This document shows positions 51,251-59,075 of a stretch of DNA of 64,000 nt, piece after piece. The DNA lies in contig NZ_CP025025.1 of assembly GCF_002874535.1 (NCBI RefSeq), positions 3,653,353 to 3,717,352 on the forward strand, in the 5' to 3' direction. A model generated the notes under the pieces. The model ran no database searches, was not told the DNA's origin, and saw only the letters and a program-made list of their open reading frames with translations. The translations under genes and the position numbers were made by a program. Numbering within the stretch: position 1 is the stretch's first letter; every line of letters begins with the position of its first letter. Source of the stretch: Mesobacillus jeotgali. GTDB taxonomy: Bacteria > Bacillota > Bacilli > Bacillales > Cytobacillaceae.

Positions 51251-52127
51251 CTAAATCTCTTATGAAGTTCCACAATCTTTCATGCAGATTGGACTTGAAC
51301 TGTTTATCTTTTCTTAACAGGAAGAATGGGCGGAATCGGTCCCTGTCTTTGAAAGAACTGACAATAAGCTGCCTTGAGTGAATTTCAGGACAGATTGCCA
51401 ACTTGGAAAAGACTGCGACGCCAAGTCCATTTTTTACACCTTCTTTGATGAGTGTGTTGCTATTATAAACAAGGACGGATTCTGGTTTGATATTCAAGCC
51501 ATTCCACAAATCCAACGTAGCCTGCCTCATCGCACAGCCCGGCTCTCTGATCAGCCAGGTCATTTGCTCGAGAGTTGTAGGGTCCTGGTTTGCCGGATCT
51601 GCCCTAAGCTGTGGAGAAATACCAAGAACAAGCAAGTCATCATAGAACTCATGAGAAATAAAGTCATAACGGCCAGCTTGCCCCTCGACAAGAGCAAGGT
51701 CAACTTCAGAAGCATAAAGTAAATCTGTAATATGCACAGATGTGCCGATGGTGATTTGAATTTGATTGCTTGATATTTCAGGATTCAGCTTGAGGAAATC
51801 CTGGACCATCTTTGAGATCAGGCATTCACCTATTGTATTGCTGCAGCCAATCTTGATTGATTGACTTGAGTCCCCTTCTGCCAGAAGATTCTCAAGTTTC
51901 TCATTCAATGCTATCAACTGCTGGCCATGTTCAAACAATGTTTTTCCAGCCTCTGATAATTTGATTTTGCGATTGGCCCTGATAAACAATTGTTTATTAT
52001 AATAAGTTTCCAGCTGACTGATTTGATGGCTGACGGCTGGTTGGGAAAGATTCAGCATCTTCCCTGCCTGGGAGAAGCTCTCATATTTAGCAGCGGCTAT
52101 GAATGTCTTTAAATGTTCCAGATTCAA
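51225..52127 (-). CDS. LysR-family transcriptional regulator
   Basis: A 300-residue LysR regulator. Helix-turn-helix at the N-terminus (FIAAAKYESFSQAGKMLNLS, then QPAVSHQISQLE) and a periplasmic-binding-like effector domain (SIKIGCSNTIGECLISKMVQ). It lies between the cbb3 operon and the ccdA group and is divergent from the small membrane protein gene. By position it could regulate respiration or sulfur genes, as CysL does in B. subtilis; the effector is unknown. Confidence 0.9.
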   Translation of the reverse strand: MNLEHLKTFIAAAKYESFSQAGKMLNLSQPAVSHQISQLETYYNKQLFIRANRKIKLSEAGKTLFEHGQQLIALNEKLENLLAEGDSSQSIKIGCSNTIGECLISKMVQDFLKLNPEISSNQIQITIGTSVHITDLLYASEVDLALVEGQAGRYDFISHEFYDDLLVLGISPQLRADPANQDPTTLEQMTWLIREPGCAMRQATLDLWNGLNIKPESVLVYNSNTLIKEGVKNGLGVAVFSKLAICPEIHSRQLIVSSFKDRDRFRPFFLLRKDKQFKSNLHERLWNFIRDLDGNPNASC

Positions 52128-52170
52128 TATGATCGCACCCCTTTATACTATAAGAATTGGAGGGAATAAA

Positions 52171-52356
52171 ATGAAGAAAGTAGATATCATTATTACCGTT
52201 ATCGTATTATCTGTTTTTATTTTCGGTTTGATGTACTTTACCAAGGATGATTCCGTCACATACCGCGACGTGAAATTCGAAATTGCCTCATTGGCCATTT
52301 TATCCACTGTTTCCCTGTTCACTTATTTCGGTATCAGAAGAAATTTAAATCATTAA
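52171..52356 (+). CDS. Small two-helix membrane protein
   Basis: A 61-residue protein with two membrane helices (IIITVIVLSVFIFGLMYF; ASLAILSTVSLFTYFGI). The ATG at 52171 follows TTGGAGGG; the longer frame from 52099 overlaps the LysR start region. No family recognised. It is divergent from LysR with its own terminator. Confidence 0.6.
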   Translation: MKKVDIIITVIVLSVFIFGLMYFTKDDSVTYRDVKFEIASLAILSTVSLFTYFGIRRNLNH

Positions 52357-52405
52357 TTGGCATTATACCACATAGGGTTTGAATTGTGAGATAAAATAAT
52401 GTTGT

Positions 52406-52440
52406 AAAAAACCTAGGAGAACTCCTAGGTTTTATTTTTT
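52406..52440 (+). terminator. Terminator after the 61-residue gene
   Basis: AAAACCTAGGAG / CTCCTAGGTTTT stem followed by ATTTTTTT. Confidence 0.9.
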
Positions 52441-52498
52441 TCCTTGAAACAGTATACTAGCAATCAAATGCAATAATCTTGATTACCAGAGATTAAAT

Positions 52499-52553
52499 TT
52501 GAAAGTTTCCTACAGTAATTATACAATATAATACACAATACCAATAGGGGTAT
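52499..52553 (+). promoter_or_regulatory. Promoter and CsoR/CstR-like operator of ccdA
   Basis: TTGAAA (52499-52504), 17-base spacer, TACAAT (52522-52527), then the palindrome ATACCAATAGGGGTAT at 52538-52553, which would overlap the start of the transcript. Same layout as at the persulfide operon promoter. Confidence 0.6.
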
Positions 52554-52627
52554 AATTTTAACACTCTTAATTAACCCTTAACAAAAACATCACAATATAG
52601 ATTACAGAAAAGGAGTGAAACTTTATA

Positions 52628-53341
52628 ATGACGGAAATTGGTTTATTTTTTGCTTTTACTGCTGGTATTTTATCATTCTTCTCACCATGTGTGTTCCCGC
52701 TCCTCCCCGCTTACATAACACATTTGACTGGCGGGAAGATTGAGGGATCTAAAGTAGCTGTGGATCGTGCAACACTTTTTACCCGTTCATTTGGATTCAT
52801 TGTCGGTTTTAGCTTGATTTTCATCGTCATGGGAGCCTCTGCATCGTTCCTTGGACAGGTGTTTGCAAATTACCGGACAATCGTGATGCAAATTGCTGGA
52901 TTGCTGATCATCATTTTCGGCCTGCAGATGGCTGGCTTGCTGAACATTAAATTTCTGATGATGGAAAAGAAGGTTAATTCCGATACAAAACCGAAAGGAG
53001 CTTTCAGTTCCGTGTTCCTTGGTATGGCGTTTGCGAGTGGATGGTCACCTTGTGTCGGACTTGCACTCTCCTCCATCCTGCTTTTGGCGAGTTCTTCCGA
53101 TACTCTATATCAGGGCATGTACCTGCTGACTTCATATTCTCTTGGAATGGCAGTCCCTTTCCTTATCATTTCTTTTGTCATTTCTTATTCATTAAAAGCA
53201 ATCAAGAAGATCAACAAATATCTTTCTAAGCTTGCACTCGTGAATGGTATGATAATGGTAGGAATGGGCTTCCTTGTCCTTTCAGGGCAAATGCAGAAAA
53301 TCAGTGCCTGGCTGTCTGCTTATAGCTTATTCGGAGTTTAA
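52628..53341 (+). CDS. ccdA: Cytochrome c biogenesis protein CcdA
   Basis: A 237-residue membrane protein with six helices that passes electrons from cytoplasmic thioredoxin to extracytoplasmic thiol proteins. The two redox Cys are in FFSPCVFPLLPAYI and SGWSPCVGLAL. It works with ResA/TlpA-type proteins (one is at 56475-57062) to keep apocytochrome c thiols reduced, as the c-type cytochromes of the neighbouring cbb3 operon need. The ATG follows AGGAGTG. A repeat element now separates it from the downstream genes. Confidence 0.94.
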   Translation: MTEIGLFFAFTAGILSFFSPCVFPLLPAYITHLTGGKIEGSKVAVDRATLFTRSFGFIVGFSLIFIVMGASASFLGQVFANYRTIVMQIAGLLIIIFGLQMAGLLNIKFLMMEKKVNSDTKPKGAFSSVFLGMAFASGWSPCVGLALSSILLLASSSDTLYQGMYLLTSYSLGMAVPFLIISFVISYSLKAIKKINKYLSKLALVNGMIMVGMGFLVLSGQMQKISAWLSAYSLFGV

Positions 53342-53368
53342 GAAATTTGCTGTAAAGCTTTTCATTAA

Positions 53369-53605
53369 ATAAGTTGAACTTAACAATTACCGATTTTATG
53401 GAGCGGAAGGCGCGTAGACTCCTCCGAAAATGCTATCGCATTTCCATCGTGCGTGGGCAGGTTCGAGGAAGTCAATCAATGTCCTGTGGGATGAAATGTC
53501 AGTGAGAGACCCCACAGGCGCTTGCGCCGAGGAGGCTCCCAGACCACCGCGGAAAGCGAAGCACCTGGAGCGAAATGAAAAGGTAAACTTTCTAGTACAA
53601 CTTAT
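53369..53605. mobile_element. MITE-like Bacillaceae dispersed repeat
   Basis: Flanked by short inverted ends ATAAGTTG (53369-53376) / CAACTTAT (53598-53605). The core has GGAGCGGAAGGCGCGTAGAC, TCCTCCGAAAATGC, GAGACCCCACAGGCGCTTGC, GCCGAGGAGGCTCCCAGAC and GGAAAGCGAAGCACCTGGAG, the well-known Bacillaceae intergenic repeat pattern with self-complementary ends. It has no transposase and is about 237 bp. It sits between ccdA and the two-component genes. Confidence 0.75.
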
Positions 53606-53644
53606 ATAGTTGATATAAGGCAGTGTTAAGGAGTGACATATGTA

Positions 53645-54340
53645 GTGAAGAAAGAACTGATTGGCAAAAGTGTACTCGTCGTTGAAGATGACCCTAAAAT
53701 CCGCACACTTGTTAAGATTTATTTGACGAATGAAGGCTTTGAGGTGCTGGAAGCTGACAACGGGATCGTCGCTCAGGAAATGATTGAGAAATATGATCCA
53801 TGCATCCTCATTCTTGACCTGATGCTCTCCGGAAAAAGCGGTGAAGAAATATGCCGCTGGGTTCGCAATGACCTGGAAAGCATGATGCCTGTCATTATGC
53901 TGACTGCAAAGGCTTCCGAGAAAAGCAGGATCGATGGCTTCAAGCTTGGAGCCGATGATTATGTCGTAAAGCCCTTCAGTCCAGCTGAGCTGATGGTCAG
54001 GGTTGAAGCGGTGTTAAGAAGGACGGCAAGCAGATGCGGGAAACTGACTTTTACAGGTCTTACAATCAAGCCTGCAAAAGGCGAGGCAATGGTTGATGGC
54101 GAGCTACTCGATTTGACCAATTTTGAATTCAGGCTTCTTCATATGTTCATGCAGCATCCAGGACAAATCCTTTCTAGGACACAAATACTCGACACAATTT
54201 ATGAAAACCACGAAAAGGCCGTTACTGAGCGGACGATTGACGTCCATATCAAGAACCTCCGTGAAAAAATTAAAGAAAAAACACCCAAAGATTATATCCA
54301 GACAGTAAGAGGAATGGGGTATAAATTTGCGGCGAATTAA
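53645..54340 (+). CDS. OmpR-family response regulator
   Basis: A 231-residue regulator with receiver domain (VEDDPKIR, phosphoacceptor Asp in ILDLMLSGKSGEE, MLTAKAS, VVKPFSPAEL) and winged helix (LTNFEFRLLHMFMQHPGQIL; ERTIDVHIKNLREKIK). The start is uncertain: GTG at 53645 is preferred, because the GTG at 53633 overlaps the AAGGAG site. It overlaps the kinase gene by 14 bases. Confidence 0.9.
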   Translation: MKKELIGKSVLVVEDDPKIRTLVKIYLTNEGFEVLEADNGIVAQEMIEKYDPCILILDLMLSGKSGEEICRWVRNDLESMMPVIMLTAKASEKSRIDGFKLGADDYVVKPFSPAELMVRVEAVLRRTASRCGKLTFTGLTIKPAKGEAMVDGELLDLTNFEFRLLHMFMQHPGQILSRTQILDTIYENHEKAVTERTIDVHIKNLREKIKEKTPKDYIQTVRGMGYKFAAN

Positions 54341-55394
54341 AAGCTTGGCAGACCTGTTACTATCTAAACTCGTGGCGGTCAACAGCGTCGTCATCCTGCT
54401 TGTCATCATGCTTGCAGGTATATCCGTGAAAGATTACGCCTGCTTCCTTGTCAATAACCAACAGGTGACTGGGACGCAGCTGGTTGACACATTGAATTCA
54501 TTCCTTATTAAAGTTAGTTTCATTGCATTTGTCATTGCCGGGCTTCTGCATTATTTTTCAGTAAAGCGAATCGTGGAACCGGTGAAGACAATGGCTTTTG
54601 CCGCCAACCAAATCAAGGAAGGCAAGATTCCTTCGAAAATAGATGTCTCTGCAAGCGGTGAATTGGGTGAACTAGTAACGAATTTCAACGCCATGTCAGA
54701 AACTCTCTCTGCAGTACAGACAAGACGGGAAGAAATGTTAAGAGATATTGCCCATGAGTTGAGGACTCCGTTAACAAATATCAATGGCTATCTTGAAGCC
54801 CTTCATAACGGGATATTATCAGGTGACCGCGAGCTATTCGGCTCTCTTTTGGAGGAATCCAAGCGGATTACGAGGATTGTTGACCTGATATCTGAGCTTG
54901 ACGCGTGGAATAAAGAAGTTTACTTTCTTGAGAAACAGTTTGAAATAACTGATATGAAACAAGTCATCGCAGAATCACTGGCAGCCTTCCAGCTGAAGTT
55001 ATCGAACAAATTCGAAACAGTCAATCAGCATATAGAACATGCACCCATTTTTGGTCATGAAGACGGCTTAAAGCAAGTCCTATCCAATCTGCTGCAAAAT
55101 ATCATAGATTATGATACTGGCGAGAATCTTTCAATTGCTGCACAGCCTGATGGTAAGGTATACAAAATCACTTTTTCCCATGAAGGAAAATACATTGATC
55201 CGGAGATGAAAGAACTCATTTTCGAACGATTTTACAGGCTTGAAGAATCACGCAGCACAAAAGCAGATGGCGCAGGGCTCGGACTTGCCATTGCCAAAAG
55301 TATCATTGATGCACATCAAGGGAAAATCGGCGTTGATACAGATGGTCATAAGCACACATTCTGGGTAACGATTCCAATCCACCTAAATTCTTAA
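54327..55394 (+). CDS. Sensor histidine kinase with altered ATP-binding box
   Basis: A 355-residue kinase: helix 1 (VNSVVILLVIMLAGISVKDY), a short outside loop of about 25 residues with one Cys (KDYACFLVNNQQVTG), helix 2 (KVSFIAFVIAGLLHYFSVKR), HAMP, phosphoacceptor box RDIAHELRTPLTNINGYLEA and an ATPase domain with NLLQNIIDYD and GAGLGLAIAKSI. The usual DxGxG (G1) box is replaced by FSHEGKYIDPEM, so the Asp that contacts adenine is missing. It starts at a TTG inside the regulator gene. The outside Cys and the ccdA/tlpA neighbours suggest thiol or redox sensing. Confidence 0.85.
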   Translation: MRRIKSLADLLLSKLVAVNSVVILLVIMLAGISVKDYACFLVNNQQVTGTQLVDTLNSFLIKVSFIAFVIAGLLHYFSVKRIVEPVKTMAFAANQIKEGKIPSKIDVSASGELGELVTNFNAMSETLSAVQTRREEMLRDIAHELRTPLTNINGYLEALHNGILSGDRELFGSLLEESKRITRIVDLISELDAWNKEVYFLEKQFEITDMKQVIAESLAAFQLKLSNKFETVNQHIEHAPIFGHEDGLKQVLSNLLQNIIDYDTGENLSIAAQPDGKVYKITFSHEGKYIDPEMKELIFERFYRLEESRSTKADGAGLGLAIAKSIIDAHQGKIGVDTDGHKHTFWVTIPIHLNS

Positions 55395-55462
55395 TCATTC
55401 CTTAACAATACGATTACATACTGGACTGTAAATGAAGTTTTCGTAAAAAGGGAGCGATTGTG

Positions 55463-55876
55463 ATGGAATTTACCTACTATAATGGAAAACTGATTGGCCA
55501 GCTTGAATATGGGTTCTTGCCAATATCTCCAAATACTGAGATGGGGTACAGACCTATGGAGCTGTTCGTATCCTCTTTAACTGGATGCAGCACCTCGGTG
55601 CTCGCAAATATTCTCACCAAAAAGAGAATAGACTATAAAAGAATTGACGTACAAGTGTCAGCGACCAGGAATCCGGAAGAGGCAAACCGGGTTGAACAGC
55701 TGATCTTTAATGTACGTGTTCAGATTGATACTATGGACAAGGCTGATCATGCTGAAAAGCTTGCCGGACTTGTCCTGAAAAATTGCGGCATGATTCAATC
55801 TGTAATCGGCAGTATCGACATCGGTTATCAGATTGAGTTCACGTCAGAACAGCCAAAAAAAGGTGATGTTGCTTGA
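55463..55876 (+). CDS. OsmC/Ohr-family protein
   Basis: A 137-residue OsmC-fold protein with the two catalytic Cys in SSLTGCSTSVLANI and LKNCGMIQSV. OsmC/Ohr enzymes reduce organic hydroperoxides through these thiols; related YhfA-type members have unknown substrates. The ATG at 55463 follows GGGAGCG. It lies in the operon between the kinase and a membrane protein, with a TTGA overlap to the next gene. Confidence 0.88.
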   Translation: MEFTYYNGKLIGQLEYGFLPISPNTEMGYRPMELFVSSLTGCSTSVLANILTKKRIDYKRIDVQVSATRNPEEANRVEQLIFNVRVQIDTMDKADHAEKLAGLVLKNCGMIQSVIGSIDIGYQIEFTSEQPKKGDVA

Positions 55877-56478
55877 ACTATATAACTTTCGGCAGATTCA
55901 CGCTGCCTGCGGATTTGCTTGCAGCGTTTGCTGCCATTTTTATCGGAGCCCTGATTTACCGGGCCAAGGAGAAAAAGAGTATCGATGATTGGTATTGGAA
56001 CAGCTTCTTCCTTTACATAGCTGTGTATAAACTCAGCTATGCAGTCTTCAATTTTAAGCTGTTCATTGATACTCCCTTCTCCCTTCTCTACTTTAATGGC
56101 GGTACAGAAGGCCAGATCCTTGCATATATTGGAATCGCACTCTATTTATATTGGCTAGCAAGGAAAAAGGGCAACACCATCAAGGAGTATCTTCCTGTTT
56201 ACTTTATATTCTTTTTACTGTATTGGACAGGGTTATTTGCATTCTCACAGGACTATCTCGCAACCGCTATACAGACGGTCCTTTTATTAGGCTTCATATT
56301 ATTTTTCTTCAAAAACATTAAGCTTGCTGTTGAGTATGCAATCTTTTTCCTGATGCTTGAAGCACTAATACTTAGCCTTTTTTCCGATATGCTATCAGTG
56401 GAAAATTTATTGATTTTCGCACTCGGAATTTACTTAATCATTTTACAGCGATTTAATAAGGAGGAAATTCAGCATTGA
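55873..56478 (+). CDS. Polytopic membrane protein in the ccdA/tlpA group
   Basis: A 201-residue protein with six to seven hydrophobic helices, starting ITFGRFTLPADLLAAFAAIF. It has no Cys and no motif I can assign to a family, though its hydrophobic pattern and WYWNSFFLYIAVYKLSY segment recall prolipoprotein-diacylglyceryl-transferase-like membrane proteins. TTG start overlapping the OsmC stop; it overlaps the tlpA start in the same way. Coupled translation implies a joint function with TlpA. Confidence 0.65.
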   Translation: MNYITFGRFTLPADLLAAFAAIFIGALIYRAKEKKSIDDWYWNSFFLYIAVYKLSYAVFNFKLFIDTPFSLLYFNGGTEGQILAYIGIALYLYWLARKKGNTIKEYLPVYFIFFLLYWTGLFAFSQDYLATAIQTVLLLGFILFFFKNIKLAVEYAIFFLMLEALILSLFSDMLSVENLLIFALGIYLIILQRFNKEEIQH

Positions 56479-57062
56479 ATAAAAATCTTTTATCATTTGC
56501 GATTTTAGCGCTGGCTGTTGTCATTCTTGTCGTGAATATCTGGAAACCTGGATCAACAGAAAGTGAAAAGAACACAACAGCTCCAGCAGGCGAATCTGTA
56601 GAAACAACAGAGGATATTCCAGGCGCGAAGCTTTCTTCTTTGCGTGAAGGCGCAGAGGCTCCTGATTTTGAGTTGAATACTCTTGATGGAAAAACAATCA
56701 AGCTATCTGATTACCGTGGCAAAAAAGTGATCCTTAATTTCTGGGCTACATGGTGTCCTCCATGTAAGGCCGAAATGCCGCATATGCAAAATTTCTACGA
56801 AGAATACAATGATCAGGACGTAGAAATTCTCGCTGTCAACCTGACAAATATGGATAAAGGTGCAGATGAAGTCAAAAAATTCGTTGAGGAGTACGGTTTG
56901 ACCTTTACGATTCCTATGGATGAAGAGGGATACGCCGGAACGACCTACCAGGCATTCACCATCCCAACCAGCTATATTCTTGATGAAAATGGTGTGATTA
57001 CGAAGAAAATCGTTGGCCCTATGGATGAGAAAATGATGAAGGAACTTACTGGTGTTAAGTAA
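56475..57062 (+). CDS. TlpA/ResA-like thiol-disulfide oxidoreductase
   Basis: A 195-residue membrane-anchored thioredoxin-fold protein. N-terminal anchor (LLSFAILALAVVILVVNIWK), an acidic linker and an AhpC/TSA-like domain with the active site FWATWCPPCKAEMPHMQ and cis-Pro region TIPTSYILDENG. ResA-type proteins reduce apocytochrome c before heme attachment, with electrons from CcdA. The TTG start follows AGGAGG. Last gene of the operon. Confidence 0.92.
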   Translation: MNKNLLSFAILALAVVILVVNIWKPGSTESEKNTTAPAGESVETTEDIPGAKLSSLREGAEAPDFELNTLDGKTIKLSDYRGKKVILNFWATWCPPCKAEMPHMQNFYEEYNDQDVEILAVNLTNMDKGADEVKKFVEEYGLTFTIPMDEEGYAGTTYQAFTIPTSYILDENGVITKKIVGPMDEKMMKELTGVK

Positions 57063-57092
57063 AAAGTCGCGGCTGAGGCCGCGACTTTTTGT
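57061..57092 (+). terminator. Terminator of the tlpA operon
   Basis: AAAAAGTCGCGGC / GCCGCGACTTTTT stem and T-run. Confidence 0.93.
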
Positions 57093-57109
57093 GTGTTAAC
57101 CGGTATTTA

Positions 57110-57512
57110 GGGCTTGTCCACCTTCGAAATGTCCATTAAACCTTCTTTCGTGGACATTTTGGCCATGCTTCGCCTCTGAAATGTCTATTAAAACCTCTTT
57201 CTTAGACATTTGGGCGCTGCTTCGCCTCTGAAATGTCCATTAAAACCTCTTTCTTAGACATTTGGGCGCTTCTCCACCTTCGAAATGTCCATTAAACCTT
57301 CTTTCTTGGACATTTTGCGGTTGCTTCCCCTTCAAAATGTCCATTAAAACCTCTTTCTTAGACATTTTGGCGCTGCTCCACCTTTGAAATGTCCATTAAA
57401 CCTTCTTTCTTGGACATTTTGGCCTTGCTTCGCCTCTGAAATGTCCATTAAAACCTCTTTCTTAGACATTTGGGCATTACTTTCCCTTCAAAATGTCCAT
57501 TAAAACCAAACA
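57110..57512. repeat. 52-bp tandem array, family A (copy 2)
   Basis: AAATGTCC-type marks at 57127, 57179, 57231, 57283, 57335, 57387, 57439 and 57491: eight units exactly 52 bp apart. Units read AAATGTCCATTAAAACCTCT, TTCTTAGACATTT and a variable ~19-base linker; the arms AAATGTC/GACATTT start 26 bp apart. Two linker types (CGCCTCTG and CACCTTCG/CCCTTCA) are interleaved. It lies between convergent tlpA and the 5'-nucleotidase gene and runs right up to the latter's stop. Confidence 0.95.
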
Positions 57513-57515
57513 TTA

Positions 57516-58946
57516 CTAGGTGCTCAGGATTCTTGGTTCTGCATCAGCCTTGAATGTTCCCTTTTCCAGCAAATACTGCTTAATAACATCAAGAGCATGG
57601 ACACCATGGTAGGTTTTATCTGCTTCAGCCCCTTTGAACAGCTGTTTGCCGGCCCCCGCAACCTTGTATTTCTTTTTCAGGTCAATCTCCTGTCCGCCAA
57701 CGAGCAGCTTCTGAATCCTGTTCCCTTCCGGATTGTAGGGCTTGAAGGACATGAATAATCCAGAAGACCTTAGGATATATCCGCCTTTTTGCTTGAACGG
57801 GTCTCTTGAGAACACCATCTCCAGATTCTTCTCTAGGGCATTCAACAGGCGCTCTCCAGTCATTTCGAGTGTGAACATTTCGGGGTTCGTCGGGATGATG
57901 GAATGCAGCTCATACTCGGTAATATCCCCTGTTGGGATTGGAGTACCATACCTCCACCCATGTGAAAATGCCAGATCGCTATCATAGGCGTGAAGATAGG
58001 CATCTGTGATCAGTTGATCCATCGGCGCTTCATTCAAGGTCATTCTGTGTAAAATAGACTCGGTCTTTCCGACGAGATTGCCCCGCTCCTTACTGTACGG
58101 TTCTAATATATCAGCAATGATTACAGCCATTTCCTCATCCTCAGGGAAGCTTTCGTCAATTGCCACTAGTTCGTATCGATAATCCTCCATCCTTCCGCCT
58201 TCAAGGGTAATATCAAGTTTTCCAAGGAATGATGCACTTGAACCAGCTTGGACGACAAGCGTATCATTGACGGTGATCGCCTCTTCTACCCTGTCATGGC
58301 TGTGCCCCGACAAGACTATATCAATGCCATCTACGAGAGTTGCCAGCTCTACATCAAGAGGGAGCCCCATATGGCTTAACACCACAACTAGGTCTACCTG
58401 ATCCTTTAACTCTTCCACACAATCACGCGTTTCCTCCACACCTCTAGAGAACGCAAGGCCTTTCGAGAAGCTTTCCGGCATGGTCTCATCGACATACGGA
58501 TAAGTCAGACCTATGATACCGACCTTGACGCCCTCTAGCTCCTTGATGATAAATGGGTTCATAAACGATTCATTTGTTTCTTGTTTCTTAACGTTGCAGG
58601 CGACAGAGGGAAAAGGCAATGCTTTTACCAGAGAGGACAATTGCTCTTTTCCGTAGGCGAAATCCCAGTTCCCAGGGACCCAGCCATCCAGCCCCATTTT
58701 TTCCAATGCTGGTAAAATTGCTTCGCCTTTCGACGCTACTAAAGGGAGTGTTCCATGAAACAGGTCTCCCCCATCCAGAAATAAAACATTATCTGCTTGT
58801 GATTTAAAATCCTTGATATACTTCGCAATTCTCGGAAATCCACCTGTTTTACGCAGTTCAGGTTTGTTTTCTTTCCAGAATAGTTCAGGGTGGAGATCCA
58901 GGCTCCCATGGGTATCGTTTTGTTGTATAATCGTCAACTTAGTCAT
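57516..58946 (-). CDS. 5'-nucleotidase/UDP-sugar hydrolase-like metallophosphatase (YunD-like)
   Basis: A 476-residue bimetallic phosphoesterase. The N-terminal metallophosphatase domain has IIQQNDTHGSLDL, LFLDGGDLFHG, VPGNWDFAYG and VVLSHMGLPLD / LSGHSHDRV; the C-terminal 5'-nucleotidase domain (about 290-476) provides substrate binding. It has no signal peptide, so it acts in the cytoplasm like B. subtilis YunD. Note GNWDF in place of the usual GNHEF/GNHD. A 17-bp-arm hairpin lies just upstream of the start. Confidence 0.88.
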   Translation of the reverse strand: MTKLTIIQQNDTHGSLDLHPELFWKENKPELRKTGGFPRIAKYIKDFKSQADNVLFLDGGDLFHGTLPLVASKGEAILPALEKMGLDGWVPGNWDFAYGKEQLSSLVKALPFPSVACNVKKQETNESFMNPFIIKELEGVKVGIIGLTYPYVDETMPESFSKGLAFSRGVEETRDCVEELKDQVDLVVVLSHMGLPLDVELATLVDGIDIVLSGHSHDRVEEAITVNDTLVVQAGSSASFLGKLDITLEGGRMEDYRYELVAIDESFPEDEEMAVIIADILEPYSKERGNLVGKTESILHRMTLNEAPMDQLITDAYLHAYDSDLAFSHGWRYGTPIPTGDITEYELHSIIPTNPEMFTLEMTGERLLNALEKNLEMVFSRDPFKQKGGYILRSSGLFMSFKPYNPEGNRIQKLLVGGQEIDLKKKYKVAGAGKQLFKGAEADKTYHGVHALDVIKQYLLEKGTFKADAEPRILST

Positions 58947-58967
58947 AGTACCTCTCCTCTACTTTTT

Positions 58968-59020
58968 AGGATTTTTCCATAAGCCTCCTGATGTGCATGA
59001 AGCTTATGGAAAAATCCTTT
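58968..59020. other. Perfect 17-bp inverted repeat upstream of the 5'-nucleotidase gene
   Basis: AGGATTTTTCCATAAGC / GCTTATGGAAAAATCCT. It lies 22 bases before the start codon; TTTCTAG follows on the plus strand only, so a terminator role is weak. It might be a 5' UTR structure. Confidence 0.65.
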
Positions 59021-59027
59021 CTAGTCA

Positions 59028-59060
59028 AAAGGAGTACCCTTATTAGGTACCCCTTTTTGT
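59028..59060 (-). terminator. Terminator of the second persulfide operon
   Basis: GGGGTACC / GGGTACTCC stem followed by TTTTG on the minus strand. Confidence 0.75.
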
Positions 59061-59075
59061 TCCTTGTCCTCATGT

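Noticed and set aside
1056-57512. CRISPR-like look of the regular arrays
   Set aside because: The whole 52-bp unit repeats, with no unique spacers between constant repeats, and no cas genes are present.
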